64,000 bases of DNA, taken from assembly GCF_000495815.1 (NCBI RefSeq), contig NZ_AWGE01000008.1:62001-126000 (forward strand). The letters run 5' to 3'. The notes beneath the pieces are model-generated. The model was not told the origin of the DNA. It made no database searches and saw nothing but the letters and a program-made list of their open reading frames with translations. This DNA is from Asticcacaulis sp. AC466. GTDB taxonomy: Bacteria > Pseudomonadota > Alphaproteobacteria > Caulobacterales > Caulobacteraceae. Shown in pieces: positions 16,873-25,058 of this stretch (the first letter of the stretch is position 1; each line of letters starts with the position of its first letter). The position numbers were made by a program, and so were the translations under genes.

Positions 16873-18093
16873 ATGAATGCCTCCTCTCAGACTCTTATTA
16901 TCGGCGGTGGTGTCATCGGTTGGAACATTGCCCTGGCGCTTCAGGCGGCGGGGCATGAGGTTCGCCTATGCGATGACGGTAACCGCGTTACCTCTGCATC
17001 CTATGGCAATGCGGGCCACATTGCTACAGAGCAGGTTGATCCCCTGGCGTCCATGGCCGTGGTGCGGTCGGCGTGGAAGCGCTGGTTTGTCCGCGGTGGG
17101 GCGCTTTCCCTGCCACCGCAAGGGTTTGGCGCCTGGATGCCGTTTTCATTGCGGCTGCTCCGGGCGGCGCAACCGGCAAGGTTCACGCGTGGAAAAGCGG
17201 CGCTGAGTGGCCTGTTGACCCAGGCCATGCCGGCGTGGCGGCGGCGCGTAGCGGATATAGACGCGCCGGACCTGCTGCGCGAAGACGGCCATTTCGTCGT
17301 GTGGGAAAGCGCGGAAAGCGCGGCACGGGGGCTGCGGTCCTGGTCATCCGCCGATACGGGCACGGCCAGCCTGAGGCCGGTGACCGAGGACGAAATGTCA
17401 CAGTTATCGGCCCTGACTAAGCGCAAAATCCACGGTGCAATTCGATTCAACGGTACCGCCCAGATCAGTGACACCCGTCGTATGCTGGAAACGCTGGAAA
17501 ACCGATTCGTTGCGCGCGGCGGGGCGATTGTTGCCGCCCGGGCGGTGGCGCTTGTGCCGGGCGGCGTGCGTCTGTCGGACGGGACCGTGGCGATGGCGGA
17601 TAACGTCATCGTCGCCGCAGGCATCGGATCGAAGCCGCTGCTAGAACAGGCGGGGCTCAAGGTGCCGATGATCGCCGAACGCGGCTACCATATCCAAAGC
17701 GCCGACCACGGCTGGCCGTCCGGCTTTCCGCCGGTGGTGTTTGAGGACCGCTCGATGATCGTCACCGGTTTCGAACGCGGGCTGCGCGCCGCCAGCTTTG
17801 TCGAGTTCAACCGGCCGGATGCCGCCCCGGACCCGCGCAAATGGGCGCGCCTGCGTCACCACGTCGGCGAACTGGGATTGCCGTTCACGGGGGCGGGTGA
17901 TGAATGGATCGGTATTCGTCCGACCCTGCCGGACTATCTGCCGGCCATAGGCAAGGCTTCGAACGGACTCTATTATGCCTTCGGCCATCAGCATCTGGGC
18001 CTGACCCTCGGGGCGGTGACGGGCGAAATCGTCGCCGCCATGATACAATCGGGCCAGGGCCCGCAAGACTTCGACCTCAAACGTTTTCAGTAA
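16873..18093 (+). CDS. FAD-dependent D-amino acid dehydrogenase, probable D-hydroxyproline dehydrogenase
   Basis: 406 residues. The N-terminal Rossmann fingerprint TLIIGGGVIGWNIALALQAAGHEV binds FAD; the C-terminal part (WIGIRPTLPDYLPAIGKAS, YYAFGHQHLGLTLGAVTGE) is typical of DadA-type oxidoreductases. It probably oxidises cis-4-hydroxy-D-proline to delta1-pyrroline-4-hydroxy-2-carboxylate, passing electrons to the respiratory chain, and links the epimerase to the deaminase. It would be a single-subunit enzyme; no small ferredoxin-like subunits (as in the heteromeric LhpBEF enzyme) are beside it. An M24 peptidase gene follows after 9 bases, so the two form an operon. D-proline or another D-amino acid is possible. 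Confidence 0.85.
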   Translation: MNASSQTLIIGGGVIGWNIALALQAAGHEVRLCDDGNRVTSASYGNAGHIATEQVDPLASMAVVRSAWKRWFVRGGALSLPPQGFGAWMPFSLRLLRAAQPARFTRGKAALSGLLTQAMPAWRRRVADIDAPDLLREDGHFVVWESAESAARGLRSWSSADTGTASLRPVTEDEMSQLSALTKRKIHGAIRFNGTAQISDTRRMLETLENRFVARGGAIVAARAVALVPGGVRLSDGTVAMADNVIVAAGIGSKPLLEQAGLKVPMIAERGYHIQSADHGWPSGFPPVVFEDRSMIVTGFERGLRAASFVEFNRPDAAPDPRKWARLRHHVGELGLPFTGAGDEWIGIRPTLPDYLPAIGKASNGLYYAFGHQHLGLTLGAVTGEIVAAMIQSGQGPQDFDLKRFQ

Positions 18094-18102
18094 GGACACC
18101 CC

Positions 18103-19284
18103 ATGATCGGTTCTTCCACCCCCGCCGCCGAACTGGCCAAATTGTCACCCTATGCCAAGCTGGCGCCTGCGATCACGGTTGCCGAGCGTCTGGCGCGGAT
18201 CGAAAAGGCGCGCAAGCTGACGCGCGACATGGGCGCGGACGCCTTGCTGGTCGGAGCAGGCGCCAGCCTCAACTATTTCGCCGGCGTGCCGTGGGGCGCG
18301 TCGGAGCGCCTGGTCGCCATGCTGTTGCCGGTATCGGGCGATCCGGTGATGATCTGTCCGTTTTTCGAGCAGGGATCGTTTGAAGCCGATCTGAAAATCA
18401 GCGCCGACCTGCGCCTGTGGCAGGAGCACGAAAGTCCGCACGCCCTGATCCGGCAGGCCATGGACGGTTTAGGCGCGTCGGTCATCGCCGTCGATCCGGC
18501 CATGTCGTTCGAAATGGTCAGCCGTTTGGGCCGAGAAACTGGTCTGGATATCCGTGAGGCGTCATCGGTGATCAATGGCTGCCGGATGTACAAGTCGGCG
18601 GCGGAAATCGCGCTGATGCAGCAGGCCAAGGACATGACCCTGCTGGTCCATCAGGCGACCGCGCGGATGCTGCATGAAGGGATCACCACAACAGAAGTGA
18701 AGAACTTCATCGAGGCCGCCCACCGCGGGCTGGGCGCCGCCGGAAATTCGTTCGTCATCGTCCAGTTCGGCCACGCCACTGCCTATCCGCACGGCCTGCC
18801 CGGTGAACAGGCACTGGCGGATGGCGATCTGGTGCTGGTCGATACCGGCTGCTACGTCCAGGGCTATACCTCCGACATTACCCGCACCTACAGCTTCGGC
18901 CAGCCGACTGCCCACCAAAGACGTATCTGGGACATTGAAAAGGAAGCGCAGGCCGCCGCCTTTGCGCGGGTCGAAGTGGGCTTGCCGTGCGAAGCGGTCG
19001 ATTATGCGGCGCGCGAGATCCTGCAAAAGCATGGTCTAGGGCCGGATTACAATCTGCCTGGCACGCCCCATCGCACCGGCCACGGCATCGGCCTAAGCAT
19101 TCACGAGCCGGCCTATCTGGTGCGGGGTGACACGACGCCGCTGGCGCCCGGCATGTGTTTCTCAAACGAGCCGATGATCGTCGTGCCCGAACAGTTCGGC
19201 GTGCGTCTCGAAGACCATATGTATGTGACGGAAAGCGGCGCGAAATGGTTCACCGAACCACAGGAAGCCATAGACCGGGTATAG
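18103..19284 (+). CDS. M24 metallopeptidase, Xaa-Pro aminopeptidase/dipeptidase type
   Basis: 393 residues. A creatinase-type N-terminal domain (about residues 25-165) precedes the pita-bread metallopeptidase fold with the metal ligands in order: Asp in LVDTGCYVQGYTSDITRTY (two Asp), His in RTGHGIGLSIHE, Glu in SNEPMIV and Glu in RLEDHMYV. Family members hydrolyse the Xaa-Pro bond in dipeptides or at peptide N-termini. No signal peptide, so cytoplasmic. AAGGA lies 6 bases before the ATG, and the gene follows the D-hydroxyproline dehydrogenase by 9 bases, pointing to release of Pro or Hyp from imported Xaa-Pro/Hyp dipeptides made by the periplasmic DPP4s. Confidence 0.9.
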   Translation: MIGSSTPAAELAKLSPYAKLAPAITVAERLARIEKARKLTRDMGADALLVGAGASLNYFAGVPWGASERLVAMLLPVSGDPVMICPFFEQGSFEADLKISADLRLWQEHESPHALIRQAMDGLGASVIAVDPAMSFEMVSRLGRETGLDIREASSVINGCRMYKSAAEIALMQQAKDMTLLVHQATARMLHEGITTTEVKNFIEAAHRGLGAAGNSFVIVQFGHATAYPHGLPGEQALADGDLVLVDTGCYVQGYTSDITRTYSFGQPTAHQRRIWDIEKEAQAAAFARVEVGLPCEAVDYAAREILQKHGLGPDYNLPGTPHRTGHGIGLSIHEPAYLVRGDTTPLAPGMCFSNEPMIVVPEQFGVRLEDHMYVTESGAKWFTEPQEAIDRV

Positions 19285-19325
19285 AGTCTACTCCGTGTAA
19301 ACTTAGAGCCTTCGTCGGCTCAGTT

Positions 19326-19351
19326 GAGCCGCCTCATGGCTCTCATTTTTT
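19326..19351 (+). terminator. terminator after the M24 peptidase gene
   Basis: TGAGCC / GGCTCT stem around a 7-base loop followed by CATTTTTT, within 70 bases of the stop codon. Confidence 0.6.
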
Positions 19352-19356
19352 GTAAC

Positions 19357-19402
19357 GCCTCATGTTTTTCCGAAAAGTGGGGTCCACTTTTCGGCATGAG
19401 GC
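19357..19402. repeat. palindromic intergenic repeat (CCGAAAAGTG type)
   Basis: Inner arms CCGAAAAGTGG (19370-19380) and CCACTTTTCGG (19384-19394); outer arms GCCTCATG (19357-19364) and CATGAGGC (19395-19402). The same inner arms recur at 53422-53446, so this is a dispersed element, not only a terminator. It lies between convergent genes. Confidence 0.7.
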
Positions 19403-19408
19403 TCTAGG

Positions 19409-21163
19409 CTAGGCTGCCAGCTTTACGCAGTTTCTGCCGGCTTGTTTGGCCTTGTAGAGCGCGGTATCTGCCGCCTCGATCAAGGCCTGCGTGGTGCGGG
19501 GGGTATCTTCCAGCATAGCCAATCCGGCGGATATGGTCACATTAGGCAGTCCGACGCCTTCATGACTGAACGTTAGTTGCGAGATCGCTTCCCGTAATTG
19601 GTCTATCCGCGCCAGGGCATCTTTACTTTGGGTTTCAGTCATCAGAACCATGAATTCTTCTCCGCCAAAACGGAAAACCCAATCGGTCTCTCTCAGGTGG
19701 GTTTGGGCAAATTTTGCAACGGCAATCAGGGTAGTGTCACCGGCCAAATGGCCATGCAGGTCATTGAATTTCTTAAAATGATCGATATCGAACATGACCA
19801 GGCCCAGCGGGCGGTTATGCCTCAGAGCTTTGCTGATCTCTTTTTCGGCCACAATATCCAGATAGCGACGATTAAACAGGCCTGTAAGAGGATCGCGTAT
19901 CGATTGTTCGTTCAAGCTGTCGCGCAGGCGGATATTGGCGATCGTAAGGCCAATTTGATGACTGACCATTTCCGCAAAGCGCATCAGGTCAGGACTGCTC
20001 GCCTGAACCGCTTGCGTATTTTGGTAGACCAGACTGAGTAAGCCTAAGGTCTCGCCGTGGGCAATCAACGGCAGGCACAGAGTTTCATTGGCACCGTTAC
20101 AGGAGTCCAGATGTCTGCAGATGGGGGTCGGCGAATTTTCGTGATGCACATGAGCCTGGCCCAATCTTAAGCCCCAGCACTGCTGTGGAGTAAGATAGGG
20201 GGTGAATTCGATATCGCCCCAGGTCACCAGCGTATCCAGTTGGTTGCGTGACGGCGCAAAAGTATGAAGCGCGCCGGCGCTCCCGTCAAACAGGCGTCCA
20301 AGCAGGGGCGCCGCAACCTCCGTCAGTTCCGCAAAGGAATTGCAGCTCTGCAGATAATTGCTGGCTTTATTAAGTCTTGAGACCTCATTACGTTCGCGGG
20401 TCAGGTCGGCCATGCTCTGATCGAGGTCTTTGGCATAGGTGGCCAGTTGCTCAGAGGTTCTTTGCTGTTTACGTAGTTCGCGCCGTGGAAGTACAAACAA
20501 AAGAATCCCGACGACAACGGCCTCAAGAATGAAAAGTGTAAATGATACGGTCGCCTGTTTTAGGGCGCTGGCATATTCATTTTCGAGATATGTGGTCTGA
20601 CCCTGCTCTGCGGAAATTACCCCCGCTACAAGCGCTTTACGCTTTTCCATAAACTGGCGGCTTGTGGACTTTTGGATAAGGTCAATAGCGGCCGCTTTTT
20701 TGCCCGAAGTGGCAAGCGTCATAGCCTCGTCAATCTCAGTCAGTCGGCTTTCAAGCACGCTGGTGACCTGATCAATTTGTTTGCTCGTGGCCGTCTTGGC
20801 CTGAGTAACCGTCCGGATATCTGATATATTGTCGTATGCGTCGTGCCGTGCGCTTTGATATTGAGCCGCATCCATGGGATCGCCGGTCATTATGTAGCGC
20901 TGCTGGATGTTTTCAACCAGAACAGTGTGGGAAATTGCCGCGAAAATCTTCTCGCGCACTAGGGTTGATTGCCTCAATCCATTGGCGGCATGATGCAACT
21001 GGCGCATACTGTTGCTGAGTACCGCAATATTGGTGGCAGTGCCTACAAAAATTGCTACAATAATGCCTACGTTGAGTAAGTGTTTGGTGTCAATTTTTCT
21101 CAAAATGGTCTCAGGTAAGCTTAACAATGTGGGTAAATGAACCCAATTGATGTAGCGTGCCAT
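19409..21163 (-). CDS. membrane diguanylate cyclase (CHASE3-like, GAF, GGDEF)
   Basis: 584 residues. Two membrane segments (about 27-49 and 208-226) enclose a helical periplasmic sensor resembling CHASE3. A short coiled coil leads to a GAF-like domain (about 270-410) and a C-terminal GGDEF domain with the active loop FRFGGEEF and an intact product-inhibition site RETD five residues before it; DPLTGLFNRRYLD begins the domain. It makes cyclic di-GMP from GTP, so it may tie surface attachment to a signal. It is unlike its catabolic neighbours and has no GTATAC operator upstream, so it may be a bystander. Confidence 0.9.
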   Translation of the reverse strand: MARYINWVHLPTLLSLPETILRKIDTKHLLNVGIIVAIFVGTATNIAVLSNSMRQLHHAANGLRQSTLVREKIFAAISHTVLVENIQQRYIMTGDPMDAAQYQSARHDAYDNISDIRTVTQAKTATSKQIDQVTSVLESRLTEIDEAMTLATSGKKAAAIDLIQKSTSRQFMEKRKALVAGVISAEQGQTTYLENEYASALKQATVSFTLFILEAVVVGILLFVLPRRELRKQQRTSEQLATYAKDLDQSMADLTRERNEVSRLNKASNYLQSCNSFAELTEVAAPLLGRLFDGSAGALHTFAPSRNQLDTLVTWGDIEFTPYLTPQQCWGLRLGQAHVHHENSPTPICRHLDSCNGANETLCLPLIAHGETLGLLSLVYQNTQAVQASSPDLMRFAEMVSHQIGLTIANIRLRDSLNEQSIRDPLTGLFNRRYLDIVAEKEISKALRHNRPLGLVMFDIDHFKKFNDLHGHLAGDTTLIAVAKFAQTHLRETDWVFRFGGEEFMVLMTETQSKDALARIDQLREAISQLTFSHEGVGLPNVTISAGLAMLEDTPRTTQALIEAADTALYKAKQAGRNCVKLAA

Positions 21164-21241
21164 ATTTAGGTAAATATTTCATCTGTTGCATGGTTTTATC
21201 AATAGCTTAAGCCCAGGCCAGAAAGAGGTAAGGGGTTTCTA

Positions 21242-21282
21242 TAGAGCTCGTCCCGATCTATTTGGATCAAGCCCGAGCTCTA
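21242..21282. repeat. 9-base inverted repeat
   Basis: TAGAGCTCG (21242-21250) and CGAGCTCTA (21274-21282) with a 23-base loop, in the gap between the GGDEF gene start and the aquaporin stop. No T-tract on either side; function unknown. Confidence 0.35.
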
Positions 21283-21324
21283 AGTTTATGATTAATCCGC
21301 TATAATAGGCGCTTCCGTTTTGCC

Positions 21325-21370
21325 CGTCATAGGTCCCCTTGCCGCCGTCGGCGATGAAGCGGTCGCTAGC
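21325..21370 (-). pseudogene. remnant of a DUF885 peptidase 3' end
   Basis: On the minus strand about 45 bases read DRFIADGGKGTYDGQN, matching the C-terminus DRFIADGGKGPYADEE of the intact DUF885 gene (23191-24966) at both base and residue level. It has no start or reading frame of its own and ends at the aquaporin stop. The simplest reading is a leftover of a duplicated or replaced peptidase gene. Confidence 0.5.
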
Positions 21371-21375
21371 TGCTC

Positions 21376-22101
21376 TTACTCAGCAGGTCCCGATCCGACG
21401 ACCTGGCCGCTCGGTTCTGAGCTGAGCCAACGATAGGTCACGCCACCGAAAACGCCGCCAGCAATCGGGGCGAGCCAGAAAAGCCAAAGTTGGTGTAAGG
21501 CCCAACCGCCGGCAAACACGGCCACGCCCGTGCTGCGCGCGGGATTGACCGAGGTGTTCGTCACATCGATGCTGATCAGGTGGATGAGAGTCAGTCCGAG
21601 CCCGATGGCCAGAGGGGCAAAACCGGCCGGGGCCTTGCCATGGGTGGCGCCCATGATAATGAACAGGAACAGAGCGGTCAGGACGAACTCGGCCACAAGG
21701 CAGGCCAGCAGCGAATAGTGGCCCGGCGAGTGGTCGCCATATCCGTTCGACGCAAAACCACCGGCAAGGTCAAAACCGGCTTTACCGCTGGCGATGACAT
21801 AGAGGACGGCGCCGCCAATCAGGCCGCCGACGACCTGGGCGGCCACGTAAGGAAGGATCTGGTTGGCGGGGAAGCGGCCGCCGGCGGCCAGTCCTATTGT
21901 GACCGCCGGGTTAAGGTGGCACCCTGAAATATGTCCGATGGCATAGGCCATGGTGACAACGGTTAGACCGAAGGCAAGAGACACGCCCAAATAGCCGATG
22001 CCAATGTTTGGCAAGCCTGCGGCGATGACTGCACTGCCGCAGCCTCCGAACGTTAGCCAGAATGTCCCGATCGCTTCGGCTGTGTATTTCTTCATGGTCA
22101 T
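21376..22101 (-). CDS. aqpZ: aquaporin Z-type water channel
   Basis: 241 residues from the ATG at 22101 (AGGGG seven bases upstream); a second ATG two codons on is possible. Six membrane helices with the two signature loops [10 protein letters not shown] and [10 protein letters not shown]. The selectivity filter region (ISGCHLNPA) suits a water-selective AqpZ-type channel. It sits between a DUF885 gene remnant and a metallopeptidase gene, with no operator nearby, and is probably unrelated to the surrounding pathway. Confidence 0.93.
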   Translation of the reverse strand: MTMKKYTAEAIGTFWLTFGGCGSAVIAAGLPNIGIGYLGVSLAFGLTVVTMAYAIGHISGCHLNPAVTIGLAAGGRFPANQILPYVAAQVVGGLIGGAVLYVIASGKAGFDLAGGFASNGYGDHSPGHYSLLACLVAEFVLTALFLFIIMGATHGKAPAGFAPLAIGLGLTLIHLISIDVTNTSVNPARSTGVAVFAGGWALHQLWLFWLAPIAGGVFGGVTYRWLSSEPSGQVVGSGPAE

Positions 22102-22238
22102 TGACAAACCCCTGTTGAAAAGATGCGGCCCCCAATGGCTGCAGCCCAGGCGTCTATATATCCCGCACACAACTGAAGGCGCAATGATAGGTTAAAGGGG
22201 CGGTCGCCTCGCTGTGATATGGTCTTCTCTGACTGGGG

Positions 22239-23207
22239 TCAGGAATAGCAGTCGTCCTTGACCTTGCCGCCGGCATCGAGGTCGATATGCGTGCTATTCA
22301 TACGGGCGGGGTGCATATAGTAGACGTCGGCCGGAATGCGATGATCCCAGCGATAGACCTCTGACAGGAGAGCGAAGAACTCCGGGTCGCGCGCCTTGAA
22401 ATCATCCGCGTTCACGATGGTGATGGCGTCGGTGATGTAGGCCTTGTTGGAATTGAACCAGAACTGCGTGCCCTCGGCCCAATATTCCTCGACATTGAGC
22501 GCCATGTAGGCGCCGGCCCACAGGCCCTTTTCCTTCGAATGGGCGAATGCGGTTTCGACACGCGCCGCCAGGGCCGGGTCGGCGGTGCGGATGGCGCCAA
22601 ATATGCTGTGCGAAAATTCGTGGACCAGAATGTTTTCGCCGTAATAGCGCGTCTTCGGCACCCCCAGGATGTTTTCTGCTGCACCCGTGGTGTAGATACC
22701 GCCCATGCCGCGCGCCCGCTGGGCCCAGTAGTCGCGGTCGCTTTGCAAGCCGATGGTTTTCGCGTAGTCGCGCACGTCGCATTTCGACAGGCGCGGGTCG
22801 TCTATGGCCGGCTTTTTCCAATCGCTCTGTTCGGGCAGATCGGTCGTGGTTTCGTCTATCGCCATTATGCCGACACGCGCGCCTTCGCGGATCAGCTGGT
22901 TTCGGATATCGGGTCGTTCGGACAGCATATAGAGCACGATGTCGCGCGCCACCAATATGCCCGCGTCCGGCACACTGCGCGAGCCGACGATCGGGATGCC
23001 GCCGGCATCGGCGTATTTCTGGTAAAACGGACTGAGCCCCAGCCATGATGGTGGCGGGGTGATCATCCGCGCATCGAACGCCTGGATTTCCGCCCCCGCC
23101 ATGGCGGCCCGATCCGCCTCATTGGCGGTTGCCGGCGTCACGCAGACGAGGGCTGCGGCCAGGGTGGCAATGGCAGCCCCGTAAAATCCGTTATTCCTCG
23201 TCGGCAT
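22239..23207 (-). CDS. exported HExxH metallopeptidase-like protein
   Basis: 322 residues from the ATG at 23207, which overlaps the last 17 bases of the DUF885 gene and has AAAGGA five bases upstream. A Sec signal (MPTRNNGFYGAAIATLAAA...ATA) is followed by an M35/gluzincin-like arrangement: zinc motif ILVHEFSHSIFG near residue 185 and a downstream Glu in NVEEYWAEGTQFWFN that could be the third ligand. Two Cys near the middle and end could pair. The overlapping start implies translational coupling with DUF885, so both peptidases are likely made together under the operator at 24996. Substrate unknown; family not firmly recognised. Confidence 0.7.
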   Translation of the reverse strand: MPTRNNGFYGAAIATLAAALVCVTPATANEADRAAMAGAEIQAFDARMITPPPSWLGLSPFYQKYADAGGIPIVGSRSVPDAGILVARDIVLYMLSERPDIRNQLIREGARVGIMAIDETTTDLPEQSDWKKPAIDDPRLSKCDVRDYAKTIGLQSDRDYWAQRARGMGGIYTTGAAENILGVPKTRYYGENILVHEFSHSIFGAIRTADPALAARVETAFAHSKEKGLWAGAYMALNVEEYWAEGTQFWFNSNKAYITDAITIVNADDFKARDPEFFALLSEVYRWDHRIPADVYYMHPARMNSTHIDLDAGGKVKDDCYS

Positions 23208-24966
23208 AGGGTCCTTTACCGCCATCGGCGATGAAACGGTCGATACGTGCCTCGAGCACGGGCAGGGGCACGGACCCCAGTTCAAGCACGGCGTCGTGGA
23301 ATTGGCGAATGTCGAACTTTTCGCCCAACGCCGCTTCGGCCTTGTGACGGGCCTTCCAGATGGCCATTTCGCCGAGATAATAGCTGAGCGCCTGACCAGG
23401 CCAGGCGATATAGCGGTCAACCTCGGTTGTGACTTCGTGCTTCGACAAGGCAGTGTTTTCGAGAAGGTAGTTTTGCGCCTGTTCGCGCGTCCAACCCTTG
23501 GCGTGGATACCGGTATCGACGACGAGACGGCAGGCGCGCCACATCTGATAGCTCAGCATGCCATAGCGTTCATAGGGGGTGTGGTACATGCCCATTTCGA
23601 CGCCCAGGCGTTCCGAATATAGGGCCCAGCCTTCGCCATAGGCCGAGATATAGGTGTATTGGCGGAACGGCGGCAGCGATTTGTTTTCAGACGCCAGGGG
23701 CATCTGCCAGGCATGGCCCGGCGCGGATTCATGCAAGGTGAGGGCGGCCAGTGAATAGAGCGGGCGGGCAGGCAGGTTATAGGTGTTGACCCAGTATCCG
23801 CCCGGGCCACCGCGTCCACCCGTGTAGAAGGGCGCCAGTTCCGGCGCGACAGGGATGATGGCGAAGCGCGACCGCGGCATACGACCGAAATATTGCGCGG
23901 CCTTGCCATCGAACTCCTTGGCGGTCCAGGCAGCGCGGTCGAGCAGGTCCTGCGGCTTGGTGACATAGAATTGCGGGTCGGTGCGCAGGAAGTTATTGAA
24001 AGCGGGCAGGTCGCCCTTGAAGCCGACCTCTTGCTTGATGGCCATCATTTCGGCCTTGATCTTGGCCACTTCGTCCAGGCCGATCTGATGAATCTGTTCC
24101 GGCGTCATATCGACAGTAGCGTATTCGTGCACCTGGGCCTGGTAGAAGGCCTTGCCGTCGGGCAGGTCATAGGCGGCGATGGATTTGGCGGCGCCGGGGA
24201 TATATTCGTCGCGGATGAATTTCAGCAGGTCGCGGTGAGCGGGTAAAACCTTGCTGGTGATGGCCTCGGCGGCCAGCTTGCGCAGTTCGGCCTGCTTGGC
24301 GGCCGGAATCGTGACGGGCATGTCCTTGAACGGCTGGTAATAGATATTATCCTCTACCGACTTTGCGTCGAGCACGCTGGTGATCGTGGCGTCACGGCCC
24401 TGCAACGAAATCTGCGGCAGGGTGAAGCCACGTTTCAGGCCGGCACGCATATTGTCGCTATTATCCTTGAAATAGCGCGGCATGTCGTTGAGTTGGCTGA
24501 TATAGTTGCGGTAATCCGCTTCGGTGCGAAACGTGCCGCGCGCCATTCCGGCCAGATCGCCCCAGAATGAGGTGTCGCCGCTTAACGGGCGCTCATAGAT
24601 CTTATAGACCTGACTCTTGATCAGGGTTTCGATCTGGAAACGATAGACCTGATAATTTTCGGCCTCGCGCGGCGACAGGGCCTTGACATCGACACCGTCC
24701 AGTTGCTTCAGCACGTCGCGCCAATAGGCCAGTTTGGCATCCTGCGCTTTTTTGGAAACATCGGGCAGGTGGGCGGCCACGTCACCTGACGGTGTATCTT
24801 CGTTGGCGGCCTCGGTCTTCTGGCGCCAGTCCCATTCCGTCTTATATATGCTTTGAAACTTCGCATCGGTCGCCGGGTCGGCAAAGGCCGGGGCGACTAG
24901 GACGGACGAGGTCAACACCGAGGTTGTGACGAGCAGGAAAGCGGTGGCGCGCAGAAGCTTTTTCAT
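23191..24966 (-). CDS. DUF885 exported metallopeptidase
   Basis: 591 residues from the ATG at 24966. Sec signal MKKLLRATAFLLVTTSVL...AFA. The DUF885 hallmark LTLHESAPGHAWQM (about residue 390) holds the HExxxGH zinc site; ERLGVEMGMY and GEMAIWKARHKAEAALGEKFD are also typical. Family members are periplasmic peptidases related to M32/M3-type helical metallopeptidases; several act on short or proline-containing peptides. It is divergent from a GH127/146 gene across a GTATAC operator and overlaps the downstream metallopeptidase. A 45-base copy of its 3' end remains at 21325-21370. Peptide cleavage is likely; specificity is inferred from context only. Confidence 0.88.
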   Translation of the reverse strand: MKKLLRATAFLLVTTSVLTSSVLVAPAFADPATDAKFQSIYKTEWDWRQKTEAANEDTPSGDVAAHLPDVSKKAQDAKLAYWRDVLKQLDGVDVKALSPREAENYQVYRFQIETLIKSQVYKIYERPLSGDTSFWGDLAGMARGTFRTEADYRNYISQLNDMPRYFKDNSDNMRAGLKRGFTLPQISLQGRDATITSVLDAKSVEDNIYYQPFKDMPVTIPAAKQAELRKLAAEAITSKVLPAHRDLLKFIRDEYIPGAAKSIAAYDLPDGKAFYQAQVHEYATVDMTPEQIHQIGLDEVAKIKAEMMAIKQEVGFKGDLPAFNNFLRTDPQFYVTKPQDLLDRAAWTAKEFDGKAAQYFGRMPRSRFAIIPVAPELAPFYTGGRGGPGGYWVNTYNLPARPLYSLAALTLHESAPGHAWQMPLASENKSLPPFRQYTYISAYGEGWALYSERLGVEMGMYHTPYERYGMLSYQMWRACRLVVDTGIHAKGWTREQAQNYLLENTALSKHEVTTEVDRYIAWPGQALSYYLGEMAIWKARHKAEAALGEKFDIRQFHDAVLELGSVPLPVLEARIDRFIADGGKGPYADEE

Positions 24967-24995
24967 CGGATTTGACCTTGTCTGGGGAGTTGCAC

Positions 24996-25015
24996 ATATA
25001 TTGTATACAGTATAA
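24996..25015. promoter_or_regulatory. GTATAC operator, DUF885 / GH127-type divergent promoter
   Basis: ATATATTGTATACAGTATAA, core GTATAC at 25003-25008, symmetric AT-rich flanks. It lies in the 92-base gap between divergent starts and is one of the best matches to TATAnnGTATACnnTATA. Confidence 0.65.
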
Positions 25016-25058
25016 TCATTTTGCGACAATCCCCGGATTTATGAAAAACGAGGCCATT

